Below, piece after piece: positions 1 to 9,769 of a stretch of 64,000 nt of DNA. The DNA lies in assembly GCA_951812925.1 (NCBI GenBank), contig OX638372.1, forward strand, positions 1,736,001 to 1,800,000. The letters are read 5' to 3'. This DNA comes from Calliopum simillimum (lineage: Eukaryota; Arthropoda; Insecta; Diptera; Lauxaniidae). The first letter of the stretch is position 1; each line of letters starts with the position of its first letter. Below the pieces are notes generated by a model that was given only the letters and a program-made list of their open reading frames with translations, searched no databases and was not told where the DNA came from. The position numbers and the translations under genes were made by a program.

Positions 1-51
1 TCCATTTTACATCTATTTTTAACGTAACTTTATCCTTAAATAAAAGATTTT

Positions 52-864
52 ATGTTGGAAGTGTTGGAAACTGTAAAAAGCTCCATTGAGCAATTGGTTT
101 CAAAAAAAATTCATGAAATCATGGAGAAGAATTGTTTAAAATGTAGCCAAAATAATGAAAATTTGACCCCAGGCATGAGTCAATCCGGCAGAAATAGTTT
201 GGTTGTTGGTAATACTGTGTCTTCGCCTGCATGTACTGTTGGTGGGATTACCGCAGCCTCTGGTAGTGTTGGGTGTGTTGTTGGTGCTGCCGTTGGTATG
301 TCAACTGTTAATAATTCTACCGCTGCAATTGCTGTTGGTAATAGTATTAATATTGATGAGTCTTGTTCTGCTGCTGGTGATTTGGGTGATGTTTTTGTTT
401 CTGCTGCTGGTGGTGCAAATGGGACTATTTCAACAACTAATAGTGTTAATCGGCCTGAGGCCCCAGGTAACCATGCTGATGGTTGGTCTACTGTGGTGAA
501 TAGGAAGCAGAGTCATAGGAATAATAAACCTAATGCAATCATTGGTTGCAATAATAATGTGGAGCTCGATGTTGTGAAAAGTAAAAAGTTTCTACATCTT
601 TCATCATTCAAACCCAGTGTCACAGTGGATAATGTTATGGACTATGCCTGTAAATACACTAATGTTAAAAAAACAGATTTGGATTGCTACAAACTGGTGA
701 AGAGGGATGCTGATCCGGAAACCGTGAATAGTGTCAACTTTAAGCTGGGAGTGGTTGATGATTTCTACAATGTCTTGCTTGATGAATCTGTTTGGCCTAA
801 GAATGTTCAATGCCGACCATTTGTAAATTTTCAACAATTGGGAAAAAGAAATCCTCATTTGTAA
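52..864 (+). CDS. LINE-A ORF1 protein (putative nucleic-acid chaperone)
   Basis: An intact 270-residue open frame sits upstream of, and overlaps, the endonuclease frame, as expected for ORF1 of a LINE. The N-terminus looks helical and contains a CLKC cysteine pair near residue 28. Residues about 55-140 are a low-complexity Gly/Ala/Val/Asn tract. The C-terminal 100 residues, from SKKFLHLSSF onwards, resemble the conserved ORF1 C-terminal domain of CR1-like insect LINEs. No CCHC knuckle is visible. ORF1 proteins bind the element RNA; that role here is inferred from position. The start is the first ATG in the frame. The overlap with ORF2 is about 55 bases in a different frame. Confidence 0.6.
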   Translation: MLEVLETVKSSIEQLVSKKIHEIMEKNCLKCSQNNENLTPGMSQSGRNSLVVGNTVSSPACTVGGITAASGSVGCVVGAAVGMSTVNNSTAAIAVGNSINIDESCSAAGDLGDVFVSAAGGANGTISTTNSVNRPEAPGNHADGWSTVVNRKQSHRNNKPNAIIGCNNNVELDVVKSKKFLHLSSFKPSVTVDNVMDYACKYTNVKKTDLDCYKLVKRDADPETVNSVNFKLGVVDDFYNVLLDESVWPKNVQCRPFVNFQQLGKRNPHL

Positions 865-2158
865 AACTTTCATCAGCGAACAGTCTTCAAAAATCGGATC
901 TTGATGAGCTAAAATTTTTTTATCAAAACGTATCTGGACTTAGGACCAAATCTCAAGCTATTTATGCTATAACGTCACAGTGTGATTTTAATATCTTCAT
1001 TCTTACGGAGACCTGGTTGAACAAAGATCTTTTTAATGAAGAGTTTTTCGATCCGCATCTTTTTAATGTTTTCCGTAAAGATCGTGATGTTGATTCAACT
1101 GGTGGTGTGCTGATTGCGGTTAATCATCGTCTGTGCTCATCTAATGTGTTGCTGTCTAATAATAATGTATTGGCTGATCAGTTATGTGTTCTTATAAAGG
1201 GTTTAAATGAGTCTTTATATGTAACTGTCTCCTACATTCCGCCCGGCAGTTCGCTGGATGTTTATAAGCTGCACGTTGATAACATTTCGTATGTTGCTGC
1301 TGTGGCTTCAGCAACGAATGGTCACTTGATGGTAACTGGAGATTTTAACATGCCTGGAGTAAACTGGATTGAATCTCATGATCATCATTATCTTTCTCCA
1401 ACTAATGTTTCTAATGCGGTTGATATGTTTGTTATTGATAATATTTTTTCTCTTGGTCTCAATCAAATTAATAATTGCTTTAACTTATTACATAGGCTAT
1501 TAGATTTAGTTTTTATATCATCTTATTTAAATTTTGAAGTTTTTAAATCTCATGCTCCTTTATCCAATATTAATGTGCATCATTCTCCAATTGAAATTAG
1601 TTTATCCATGTATAAGTTTCTTCCAATTTCTTCTGTCTCAAGTGACTTCCATTTTAATTTCAAGCGTTGTAATTTTCGCCTGGTAAATGATGTCCTTTCA
1701 AATTTTGATTGGAGTTCCCTTGTTCAGTTAGACAGTGATGAATGCTTTGTTTTTTTTTCAAGGGTTCAATCTCTAGAGTCTGCAATGATTTTGTTCCTAA
1801 GGTCAGAAATCGGTTATATAAATTTCCTTGGTATACCAAGAGCTTAAAAAGACTGAAAAATTTAAGAACAAAATTTTACAAAAAATATTTAGCTTCTAAT
1901 TCTAGTGCGTATTTTGATAAATATAGGCATTACATGAGAGAATTTAATTTCCTCAATACTTATCTTTATAAGTTTTATATCCTTGGATTTGAAACAGGTA
2001 TTAAATCAGACCCAAAAACGTTTTGGAGATATGTTAACTCAAAAAGAGGGTGTTCTAGTATTCCGTCATCTATGTATTTTGGTGATACCACTGCTAATGA
2101 TGCCTCTGGTATTGTTAGTCTTTTTGCTAAATTTTTTATGGCAAATTTTGAGTATCCA
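810..2158 (+). pseudogene. LINE-A ORF2, endonuclease half (frameshifted, cut by LTR element)
   Basis: Frame 810-1847 encodes an apurinic-type endonuclease: FYQNVSGLRTK (metal-binding Asn), LTETWL (Glu) and GDFNMPG (Asp/Asn). The usual final Ser-Asp-His is not evident; the equivalent place reads VHHSPIE. Around 1770-1800 the coding sense moves to another frame (read through 2158), which continues with the linker between endonuclease and reverse transcriptase. The errantivirus interrupts this second frame after 2158. Removing the LTR element and one TCCA copy restores an open frame into 14295 and beyond. The element is therefore an inactive relic, and at least one frameshift is independent of the insertion. 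Confidence 0.8.
2155..2158. repeat. Errantivirus target-site duplication, left copy
   Basis: TCCA directly precedes the 5' LTR and is repeated directly after the 3' LTR at 14291-14294. Confidence 0.9.
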
Positions 2159-2508
2159 AGTTAACACGTTAGCAAAGCCAACTCCCTTTCATTCTTGCTG
2201 ACCAAGCGTTTGCTGTATGCAACGTGATCCACACGCGCGACTGCGACGTCGTTATGGCCACGTCAACGCACCACAACGTGGGAATCGCGGATTCAGCAGA
2301 TTTATATTACGTTAGTATAAGGAATTAGCCTAGCTTATTTTTATTTAGTTTTTAGGAAATCATTCTTAATTCGGTATCAGTACGAATAGGTAATAAACCT
2401 GTCAAAAACTAAATTCGTGTTACTTAATTAATTTCAGAAGGACATGGAGCCAGTGGCCGGCTCCCAACTTTAATTTTTTTCAAGTGTACCGCCGCACACT
2501 TGTTAACT
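2159..2508 (+). repeat. Errantivirus 5' LTR
   Basis: 350 bp, starting AGTTAACACG and ending CTTGTTAACT. It matches the copy at 13941-14290 except for C/T differences near 2210 and 2372. The LTR carries promoter and polyadenylation signals by analogy. The end contains a short inverted repeat, CAAGTGT...ACACTTG. Confidence 0.95.
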
Positions 2509-2525
2509 GGCGCCCGAGCAGGGAC
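2508..2525 (+). promoter_or_regulatory. Primer binding site
   Basis: TGGCGCCCGAGCAGGGAC overlaps the last T of the 5' LTR and is the expected minus-strand primer site. It resembles the tRNA-Lys-type site of many retroviruses with one change. The exact fly tRNA partner is not verified. Confidence 0.75.
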
Positions 2526-2639
2526 CCGCCAAAAATCCTTTGGCGGGTTCCTTAGGTTATCCTTTGGAGGAATATCCTAATAACAATTAAAAATAAAATA
2601 AATGAAATTTTTTTTTTTGTTTGAGAAAATAAAAGTGAT

Positions 2640-2793
2640 GAAATACTTGCGAGAAAAGTATTTCAAAGAGTTTTCGTGCAAATAATAAATAAATTTTTTT
2701 TTAAAAAAAAGAATTTGAAATACTTGCGAGAAAAGTATTTCAAAGAGGTTTCGTGCAAATAATAAATAAATTTTTTTAAAAAAAAAAAAAAAA
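2640..2793 (+). repeat. Two 77-bp tandem units with an internal hairpin
   Basis: The segment starting GAAATACTTGCGAGAA occurs at 2640 and again at 2717. Each unit contains a perfect 9-bp stem (GAAATACTT / AAGTATTTC) around a 7-base loop, followed by an A/T tract. Confidence 0.85.
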
Positions 2794-2920
2794 AAAAAAC
2801 TGTGGTAAAAAACGGTTTGTGTGTGCCTGATCCAGTTGTGTTTTTGTGTTATTGAGAATTGGAAATCCCGATGGCAGGGTTGTGGCAATCAGTGTACTAG
2901 TGCGCGGTGGCAAATAAAAA

Positions 2921-3097
2921 GTGATGGTACCTTTGCTTGATATTTTGGGGGTACCAGAGAATCCCCCGACCCACGGTAAGGACCTCTGGTTGGGGAAATA
3001 AATAAATAAATAAAAAGTGATGGTACCTTTGCTTGATATTTTGGGGGGTACCAGAGAATCCCCCGACCCACGGTAAGGACCTCTGGTTGGGGAAAAT
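2921..3097 (+). repeat. 96-bp tandem duplication in the leader
   Basis: The segment starting GTGATGGTACCTTTG and running to CTCTGGTTGGGGAAA is present at 2921 and again at 3017, nearly identical. It includes GGGGGTACCAGAG and GACCCACGG words. Confidence 0.85.
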
Positions 3098-4204
3098 AAT
3101 AAGGTGAATGTGACAAAATAAGTAAACAATTGAGCCACAGTGACTAACCATTGTCCACTATTGCCACCCGGAACCAATAAGATTAATTAAATCAAATTTA
3201 AAATTATTTCTGCGGTTAATTCAAAACTTTTTTTTTGTTTTTATTTATTTATTATTTTTTATTATTTTTTTTTTTCTAATACACAAGCATGGCGGCAGGG
3301 TCAGTGCACACAAGATTTGTTTGGTTTTCCGCTAAAATGGTAATCGTGGTGGTTTCAAGTCCCCGGCGGAAAGCTTGGCAACTTTATTTACAGTTTACCA
3401 GTTTTTGTGAGGTGTTTAAAACAACGCACAGTGGGGCAGATAATCTCAATACCTGGCGATAATTCAAAAAATTAAATGTTATTTCAGGATATCCTTTTAT
3501 ATTGGTTAAGTACAATATTAACCAACGTACTATTTGCCATTTTTCAAATGACTTGTAACAAACCCATTTCATCACTACAGCACGCTAAACTTTAAGTTTG
3601 TAGACTGAAATAATTTTTATAAGTTATTTCCATATTACTCAAAGCAGTTTTTTGCTAAAGTTTATTAACATTTAATGTTATTTGACCATGAAGCTTTCAT
3701 CTTCAGGTATGCAACCGTATATAAACATGTTTTTTTCCTTAAAAATGTTAACACATTTTGGTAGGTAAATTAAATAAAATGGAGAAGAAAAATTTTACGA
3801 AATTAAATAAATAAAAGATAATTTAATTAGGTTCCAAGCCTTTCCAAGCATTAGTTATGATTCAAAAATATTCCGTTTAGTATTGACTTCTAGAAGCGAC
3901 AAGAAAATTTTGCTACTTTTTGCTACTTTAAAATTTACATCGATTTTTAGAACGTAACCTAAAATAAAATATTTTTTCTTGCATTGCCGACATTATTCAA
4001 AATTTCTAATTTTGTTTTACAAATGGCCTCTAACTTATTATTTGTCACGAGACAAGAACTTATAAACATTATGTATAGTTCTGGACAGGGTAATTTTGAA
4101 CAGCAATTCGGTTTTTGTTAAAACAGATGGAAAAGAGGACAGGTGGTCATCACGAGCACTTAGGTAAGAAATTATCTCATTTTAAGTCCCTGTGTTGATC
4201 AAAA

Positions 4205-4640
4205 TACCTGAAAGCGTGTCTCTAATTTTCCTATCAGAGCTGACCTTTACTATTCGTAGCAATTGTACCAAATTTGCTTCGATTATCTCAGAAAGCACTC
4301 TCAATATAGTTTTTAAGATTTTGCTTGTATGGGAGGTACCACGCCCTCTTGTCCGAATTTGCTAATTTTCATAACAGAGTTTACCTATACTATTGGTAGC
4401 AAGTGTGCGAAATTTGGTTTGATTATCTCAGATAGTACCCTCAGTATAGTTTGTATGACTTTGTTTTTTATGGGTGGTACCACGCCCTCTTATCCGAATT
4501 CGCAAATTTTCCTACCAGAGTTTACCCATACTATTGGTAGCAAGTGTGCGAAATTTGGTTTGATTATCTCAGATAGTACCATCAGTATAGAGTTTTTAAG
4601 ATTTGGGTTATGTGGGAGGTGCCACGCGCTCTTGTTCAAA
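4205..4640 (+). repeat. Three 140-bp tandem units
   Basis: GATTATCTCA recurs at 4281, 4421 and 4562, each time followed by a GGGAGGTACCACGCC-like word. The reverse complement of these units matches the tandem units of the element at 30094-30982, so the block is shared between two unrelated elements. Confidence 0.8.
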
Positions 4641-5282
4641 TTCGACCAAATTTTGTTGAAAGCTTAAGTGATCCACTCTTAGTATGTATATGTAATTGGG
4701 TTCCAGTGCGTAGCTCCGTTTATTTGATGCCACATATGAGAGCTCCTTGCCCCACTGTGCAACGCCTGGAAATTTGAATAATTTTAATTCGCATTTTTTG
4801 CTCTGATTCGGGTATTTTTTCTGTGCGATAGTAGCACCCACGGAGGTTTTGGTGCGTCCATTGGGCGAAGTTACTCGTACACATGGGAACACGGGTAACA
4901 TTCCGCCTCCGCTACTTTCCAACATTCACATGAGAACATGGTGGAGATCGCTAAAGATAAATATGAATTGCGATTTGTGCCCTAGTCGGTTGAATACAAT
5001 TGATTTGTTGACAACTAAACGGGATAACACGGCAATAACCGAGACTAAATGTCGCCGTTACCATAAGAACACGGTATTGTAATAGCAAATAATAAAATTT
5101 TTTTTTCTTAATTTCAGAAAAACTTGAGGAATTTCAAAAAAACTAAAGGAAAGAAATGCTACAATTGTAAGGAAACATAGAGACATTTATTTCAAGGATA
5201 AAAACGTTATATATTCGGTGAGTCATCTCCTTTTACTTCTTTTTTGAATACCTAAGAAAAAAATTTAAATAAAAAAAAAACT

Positions 5283-6476
5283 ATGGATGCTTTGACCCAT
5301 TCTGTCACTGAGCTAACCGACGCTGTCGGGTCGCTCATGCAAGAGTTAAGGAGGGCGGAAACTAGAATTCGCGAGCTAGAAGAATCAAACCAGGCGCGTT
5401 CAGCTGCCCATAGGGATCTACCTCCCACACCATTGCGAGGGCCGTCCTCAGAGGAGGAGCTTAAGGAAATTCGTAGGTTCCCTGATGCAGTAAAAGAGTT
5501 GCAGGCCTTCGAGGGGGATGAGGCTCAGTACATGTCCTGGGTCAATATGGTCGAGGGCATACTAGATGATTATAAAATCGTACGTGCGAAGCCAATCTAT
5601 AGGGCAATCATCAAAAGTATCAGAGGAAAAATTAGGGGGGACGCTAATAAAGCTTTGATTTCTAACCATGTATTTGACGATGATTGGCCGGCAATGAAAT
5701 CGTGCCTGTCCTTGCACTACGCGGATAAGAGGGACATCCGCACCCTGGAACACCAGCTGGGTCAGCTGGTGCAAGGAGCATCGCGCTTAGATGAATTTTA
5801 CGCTAGAGTGAACCACCAGTTTTCCCTTATAGTAAATAAACTCAAATCGGACAACCATTCATTGGAAACAATGCAAGCATTGGTGGAGACTTATCGCAAC
5901 CGAGCGCTTGATGTATTCATAAGGGGGTTGAATGGGGATCTTTCAAGAATGATAATTGTCCAGAAACCAACGAGCCTACCGGAGGCTTATACCTTGTGCT
6001 TGGATATTCAGAACCTGAACTACAGGAGTTATCCATTACACAATGCAGCTGCGCGTAACTCAGTTACAATACCCATAAACCAGATGACGAATAGGGATAT
6101 CCCTCCTCCACTGTTCCCAAGGAAATTTGCTGGTACCGATCAGATCAGACGAGGTGGCTGGTCAGGAAATAATCACCAGGCCATTCCCTTAAGACCAGAC
6201 GCACCTAGGCCGGCGATAAAGATGGAAGTTGACCATTCCGGACAATCTCGACAGGTAAATTATATGAACAGGCCACGAGCTAATTCCTTCAAAAGGAGGT
6301 ATGGGTCAGACAATTATCGTCCAAAGCATCAAAGGATGTTTAACATCCAAACGACAGACAACGAATACCTTGAGCAGGATCGGGAGGAAACCCGTTATGC
6401 GGAAAGTGTCGCAGCAAACGTGGAGATGGATCAATTAAATTTTATGGACGGGGCCTATCCAGCGTACCTTACATAG
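5283..6476 (+). CDS. gag: Errantivirus Gag
   Basis: The 397-residue structural polyprotein of the LTR element. The N-terminus is charged and probably coiled-coil (about residues 15-40). The middle is capsid-like, with conserved-looking LPEAYTLCLDIQNL near residue 235. The C-terminal part is basic (RRYGSDNYRPKHQR) instead of carrying CCHC knuckles; lack of knuckles is usual in gypsy-group Gag. The start is the first ATG after the leader, directly after an A-run. The frame ends at 6476 and overlaps pol, with a slippery heptamer at 6437. Gag forms the particle and packages RNA. Confidence 0.85.
   Translation: MDALTHSVTELTDAVGSLMQELRRAETRIRELEESNQARSAAHRDLPPTPLRGPSSEEELKEIRRFPDAVKELQAFEGDEAQYMSWVNMVEGILDDYKIVRAKPIYRAIIKSIRGKIRGDANKALISNHVFDDDWPAMKSCLSLHYADKRDIRTLEHQLGQLVQGASRLDEFYARVNHQFSLIVNKLKSDNHSLETMQALVETYRNRALDVFIRGLNGDLSRMIIVQKPTSLPEAYTLCLDIQNLNYRSYPLHNAAARNSVTIPINQMTNRDIPPPLFPRKFAGTDQIRRGGWSGNNHQAIPLRPDAPRPAIKMEVDHSGQSRQVNYMNRPRANSFKRRYGSDNYRPKHQRMFNIQTTDNEYLEQDREETRYAESVAANVEMDQLNFMDGAYPAYLT
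6437..6443 (+). promoter_or_regulatory. -1 ribosomal frameshift site (A AAT TTT)
   Basis: In the gag frame the codons read ..A AAT TTT.., which matches the X XXY YYZ rule exactly. A slip of -1 here opens directly into the pol frame, which has no stop from 6443 to the end of pol. Gag would otherwise stop 30 bases downstream. Confidence 0.75.
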
Positions 6477-9400
6477 AGTACGTAGGCAGTGAAGGCACAG
6501 TGTGGAAATTCCTTGTGGACACTGGTGCTAACAAAAATTTTATTAATCCACGTCTTGCAAAAAATAGCGTTAAGTTGCCCAAATCTTTCTCCGTTGAATC
6601 CGCTGGGGGCCAAGTCTTGATATCTGAAAAAGTCGAGGGCAGGTTCTTCCAAAAAGCTGGAAATGATACCCTTATTACATTTTATGTCTTGCCAGGACTT
6701 GTTGCTTTCGATGGATTAATCGGTGACGATACCCTTAAAGAATTAGAAGCAGTAATTGATAGAAAACAAAATCTTTTAATGCTAAGTCCCAATATAAAAA
6801 TACCCCTTCTTGAAAAAATATCTAAACAAGTTTACCCAGTATTGGATAATAGTCTTCCCAAGGACACGCAAAAAAAACTACACCACATTATAAACATTCA
6901 CCAACCCCTCTTCGGACCAATAAACGGTAAAGAGATTGCAGGCACAACAGTCAGGGCTGAAATTAAGACCACGACTGATGAGCCGATTTACACCAAAAGC
7001 TATCCATATCCTACCAGCATGAGGGCCGAAGTAGAAAGGCAGGTGCAGGAATTACTTGACGAAGGAATTATCAGACGCTCAAGAAGTCCATATAACTCCC
7101 CAGTTTGGGTAGTGCCGAAGAAGCCTAAGCCAAATGGGGAGAAACAGTACCGAATGGTGATCGACTTTAAACGATTGAACGCCGTCACCGTCCCCGATAC
7201 CTACCCTATACCAGACATTAACTCCACATTGGCCAGCCTTAGCAAGGCAAGATATTTTACGACATTGGATTTGACCTCGGGCTTCCATCAAATTCCAATG
7301 AAAATGTCCGATGTCCCCAAGACGGCGTTTTCCACAATGAACGGTAAATACGAATTTCTCCGGTTACCCTTTGGTTTGAAAAACGCGCCAGCTATTTTTC
7401 AGCGGATGATAGACGACGTGCTTAAGGAGTTTATCGGTAGAATTTGCTACGTGTACATTGACGACATCATTGTATACGGCGCGGAGGAAGACGAACACCT
7501 TAGGAATGTCGAGACTATATTTTCAAGGCTACGCGAAGCCAACCTAAGGGTGAATCTTGAGAAAACTCATTTCATGAAAAATGAAGTCGAGTTTTTGGGA
7601 TATATAGTAACTGCTAATGGAATAAGGCCAGATGAAAAGAAGGTGATTGCCATCCAAAATATTGCTCCCCCAAAAAGTTTAAAGGAACTTAAAAGTTTCC
7701 TCGGACTAACTTCGTATTATAGGAAGTTTATACGTGATTACGCGAAAGTGGCAAAACCCTTGACAAATTTAACTAGGGGCGAGTATGCCCAAGTCAAAGC
7801 TAACGCTTCCAAAAAAGTTAAAATTGTTCTTGATACAAATGGACTCAAGGCTTTTGACGATTTGAAAACATTATTAATGTCTGCTGACGTGCTGGCATTC
7901 CCTGATTTTGAGAAACCTTTTAACCTCACTACCGACGCATCGAACTATGCAATAGGGGCGGTTTTGTCTCAGGGCGAACATGGTAAAGACAGACCTATCT
8001 CGTACATATCGCGATCACTGAGTAGAACTGAGGAAGGTTACGCTACAAACGAAAGGGAAATGCTAGCTATTGTGTGGGCACTAGATAATCTGCGCTCTTA
8101 TCTTTATGGGGCAAAGAAAATCCGTATTTATACCGACCACCAACCATTGACGTTCGCGCTGGGAAACCGAAACTACAATGCAAAACTAAAGCGCTGGAAA
8201 GTCAGGATCGAAGAGTACAACCACGAGTTGATTTACAAGCCTGGTAAATCAAACTTGGTGGCAGATGCTCTATCGAGGCTTAAGACTCAGGTAAATATCC
8301 TTTCAAATTCTGGTACAGACACAGCATCAGAGGGAAATCATAGTGTGGTAGCGGCTAATGAGGGTACTTCAGAAACCATATCTGCAAGTGAAGGTACAAT
8401 ACATAGCGCCGATCAGGATGCAAGTGACCTAATACCACACGTTGAGGCACCATTGAACGTATTTAAGAATCAAATCGTCATTCGAGAGGGAAAACAACTG
8501 TTTAGCTACATTAATCCTCACAATGGTTACACTCGCCACTTTGTAACGTTGGACAGAATCGAAAAGGATATACTGATTCAAGTCTTGAAAGCCAGGCTAA
8601 ATCCGTCAGTAATAAATGGGATAAAAATACCTGAAAATCACATTCAGTTGCTTCAAGATATCTATTGCGAACATTTCCTCTACTATAAGGTAAGAATAAC
8701 TCAAAGGTTGGTGGAAGATATCGCCAATGAAGAAAACGTCTGCAGGATAATTGAGGCAGAGCACAAAAGGGCACATAGAAATCCTCTAGAGAATAGGGTA
8801 CAAATACTAGAAAATTATTATTTCCCAAAAATGTCAAGTCGTATAAGGCATTACACAAGAGCCTGTGAGGTCTGCAAATTAAATAAGTACGATAGGCATC
8901 CGTTCGTTCCAAAACTGAAAAACACACCCATTCCTAATAACCCCTGCGATATTCTACACGTAGATATTTTTGAATTACAGGGTAGTAAATTTCTAAGCTG
9001 TGTGGATAAATTTTCTAAATTTGCGAAATTTTTTCACCTGAGGAATAAATCTGCGGTGCACCTGCGAAGCAAGTTTGCAAAGGTTTTACACTACTTCACG
9101 GTTCCAAAAATGATAGTTACAGACAACGAGAAAGGTTTTATGAGTCCAACTGTCTCTAACTACATAAGAAATCTAGGTGTGGAACTTTATCAAACCCCGG
9201 TTCAAAGGAGTGAAGTCAACGGACAAATAGAAAGACTTCACTCGACCATTATTGAAATATATCGCTGCCTCCAGAGGGAAATAAGGAATACAAGTCCAAA
9301 AGAACTACTGTATATTGCAGTAGATCGTTATAACAATTCAGTTCATTCCTTAACCAAACAGAAACCGAGCGATATCTTTTTTAATAGAACACAGCGAATA

Positions 9401-9682
9401 AATTATCAAAATTTAACTAATTTTCGTGACAGAGTTTTCAATGATGTTAGAGCTCAAATCAGAGAAAATCAGGAGGTACGCAACTTACGAATGAATAGGA
9501 GAAGGCAAGACCCAAAAGAATACAACCAAGGGGATGTTGTATATGTAAGGAATAAGCAAATCAGGGCTAAGCAGAAGCCACTCTATAAGAGAGAAATTGT
9601 CAGTAGAGATAATAGGGTGACAGTGGCAACGGATGGGGGAAGAAGGATCCATAAAGCCCATATTAAAAATACCAATAGGTAA
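6443..9682 (+). CDS. pol: Errantivirus Pol (protease, reverse transcriptase, RNase H, integrase)
   Basis: One uninterrupted frame, -1 relative to gag. Domains in order: aspartic protease with FLVDTGAN (about 6510); reverse transcriptase with YRMVIDFKRLN, LPFGLKNAPAIFQ and the catalytic YIDD (about 7455); RNase H with TTDASNYAIGAVLSQ (about 7930); integrase with a zinc-finger region (EHKRAH...CEVC) and the DDE triad in HVDIF, VTDNEKGF and GQIERLHS. All key residues are visible. Pol is probably translated as a Gag-Pol fusion. The ATG at 6500 is internal and is not needed as a start. The frame ends 90 bases before LINE-B. Confidence 0.93.
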   Translation, partial: YGRGLSSVPYIEYVGSEGTVWKFLVDTGANKNFINPRLAKNSVKLPKSFSVESAGGQVLISEKVEGRFFQKAGNDTLITFYVLPGLVAFDGLIGDDTLKELEAVIDRKQNLLMLSPNIKIPLLEKISKQVYPVLDNSLPKDTQKKLHHIINIHQPLFGPINGKEIAGTTVRAEIKTTTDEPIYTKSYPYPTSMRAEVERQVQELLDEGIIRRSRSPYNSPVWVVPKKPKPNGEKQYRMVIDFKRLNAVTVPDTYPIPDINSTLASLSKARYFTTLDLTSGFHQIPMKMSDVPKTAFSTMNGKYEFLRLPFGLKNAPAIFQRMIDDVLKEFIGRICYVYIDDIIVYGAEEDEHLRNVETIFSRLREANLRVNLEKTHFMKNEVEFLGYIVTANGIRPDEKKVIAIQNIAPPKSLKELKSFLGLTSYYRKFIRDYAKVAKPLTNLTRGEYAQVKANASKKVKIVLDTNGLKAFDDLKTLLMSADVLAFPDFEKPFNLTTDASNYAIGAVLSQGEHGKDRPISYISRSLSRTEEGYATNEREMLAIVWALDNLRSYLYGAKKIRIYTDHQPLTFALGNRNYNAKLKRWKVRIEEYNHELIYKPGKSNLVADALSRLKTQVNILSNSGTDTASEGNHSVVAANEGTSETISASEGTIHSADQDASDLIPHVEAPLNVFKNQIVIREGKQLFSYINPHNGYTRHFVTLDRIEKDILIQVLKARLNPSVINGIKIPENHIQLLQDIYCEHFLYYKVRITQRLVEDIANEENVCRIIEAEHKRAHRNPLENRVQILENYYFPKMSSRIRHYTRACEVCKLNKYDRHPFVPKLKNTPIPNNPCDILHVDIFELQGSKFLSCVDKFSKFAKFFHLRNKSAVHLRSKFAKVLHYFTVPKMIVTDNEKGFMSPTVSNYIRNLGVELYQTPVQRSEVNGQIERLHSTIIEIYRCLQREIRNTSPKELLYIAVDRYNNSVHSLTKQKPSDIFFNRTQRINYQNLTNFRDRVFNDVRAQIRENQEVRNLRMNRRRQDPKEYNQGDVVYVRNKQIRAKQKPLYKREIVSRDNRVTVATDGGRRIHKAHIKNTNR

Positions 9683-9769
9683 AAGGAAAAAAGAAGGATA
9701 AAAAGGAGGGGACTCCACCGTAATAAAACTATAATAATATGACATGTAATAATATTCAATATTTTAATA

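Larger units (their letters stand above)
1..2158 (+). mobile_element. LINE-A, 5' part (CR1/jockey-type non-LTR retrotransposon)
   Basis: This is the left part of a non-LTR retrotransposon that may begin outside the window. It carries an ORF1 (52-864) and an overlapping ORF2 that starts with an apurinic-type endonuclease domain. It stops abruptly at 2158, where the first LTR of an errantivirus begins. The same reading frame resumes at 14291, after the second LTR, so both halves belong to one element. Clade assignment within the CR1/jockey superfamily is a guess from the look of the reverse transcriptase. Confidence 0.85.
2509..5282 (+). other. Errantivirus untranslated leader, 2.8 kb and repeat-rich
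   Basis: No credible gene lies between the primer site and gag. The leader contains two 77-bp hairpin repeats (2640-2793), a 96-bp tandem duplication (2921-3097), AT-rich sequence without visible features (about 3180-4200), three 140-bp units (about 4205-4640) and a mixed stretch to 5282. The third block is related to a repeat at 30.5 kb and is probably a captured or nested fragment. A spliced-env donor would be expected here or early in gag; I could not choose one. Confidence 0.7.

Noticed and set aside
203..499. Hydrophobic Leu/Val-rich frame overlapping LINE-A ORF1
   Set aside because: It is the shifted reading of the GTTGTTGGT-rich ORF1 tract and has no homology.
2481..2506. GTGTACCGCCG word in the LTR as a link to the piggyBac-like element at 43-45.6 kb
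   Set aside because: The shared word is short and the surroundings do not match. Probably chance.
2640..3097. Evenly spaced repeats that could suggest a CRISPR-like array
   Set aside because: Only two units per type, no variable spacers, and a eukaryotic context. They are leader tandem repeats.
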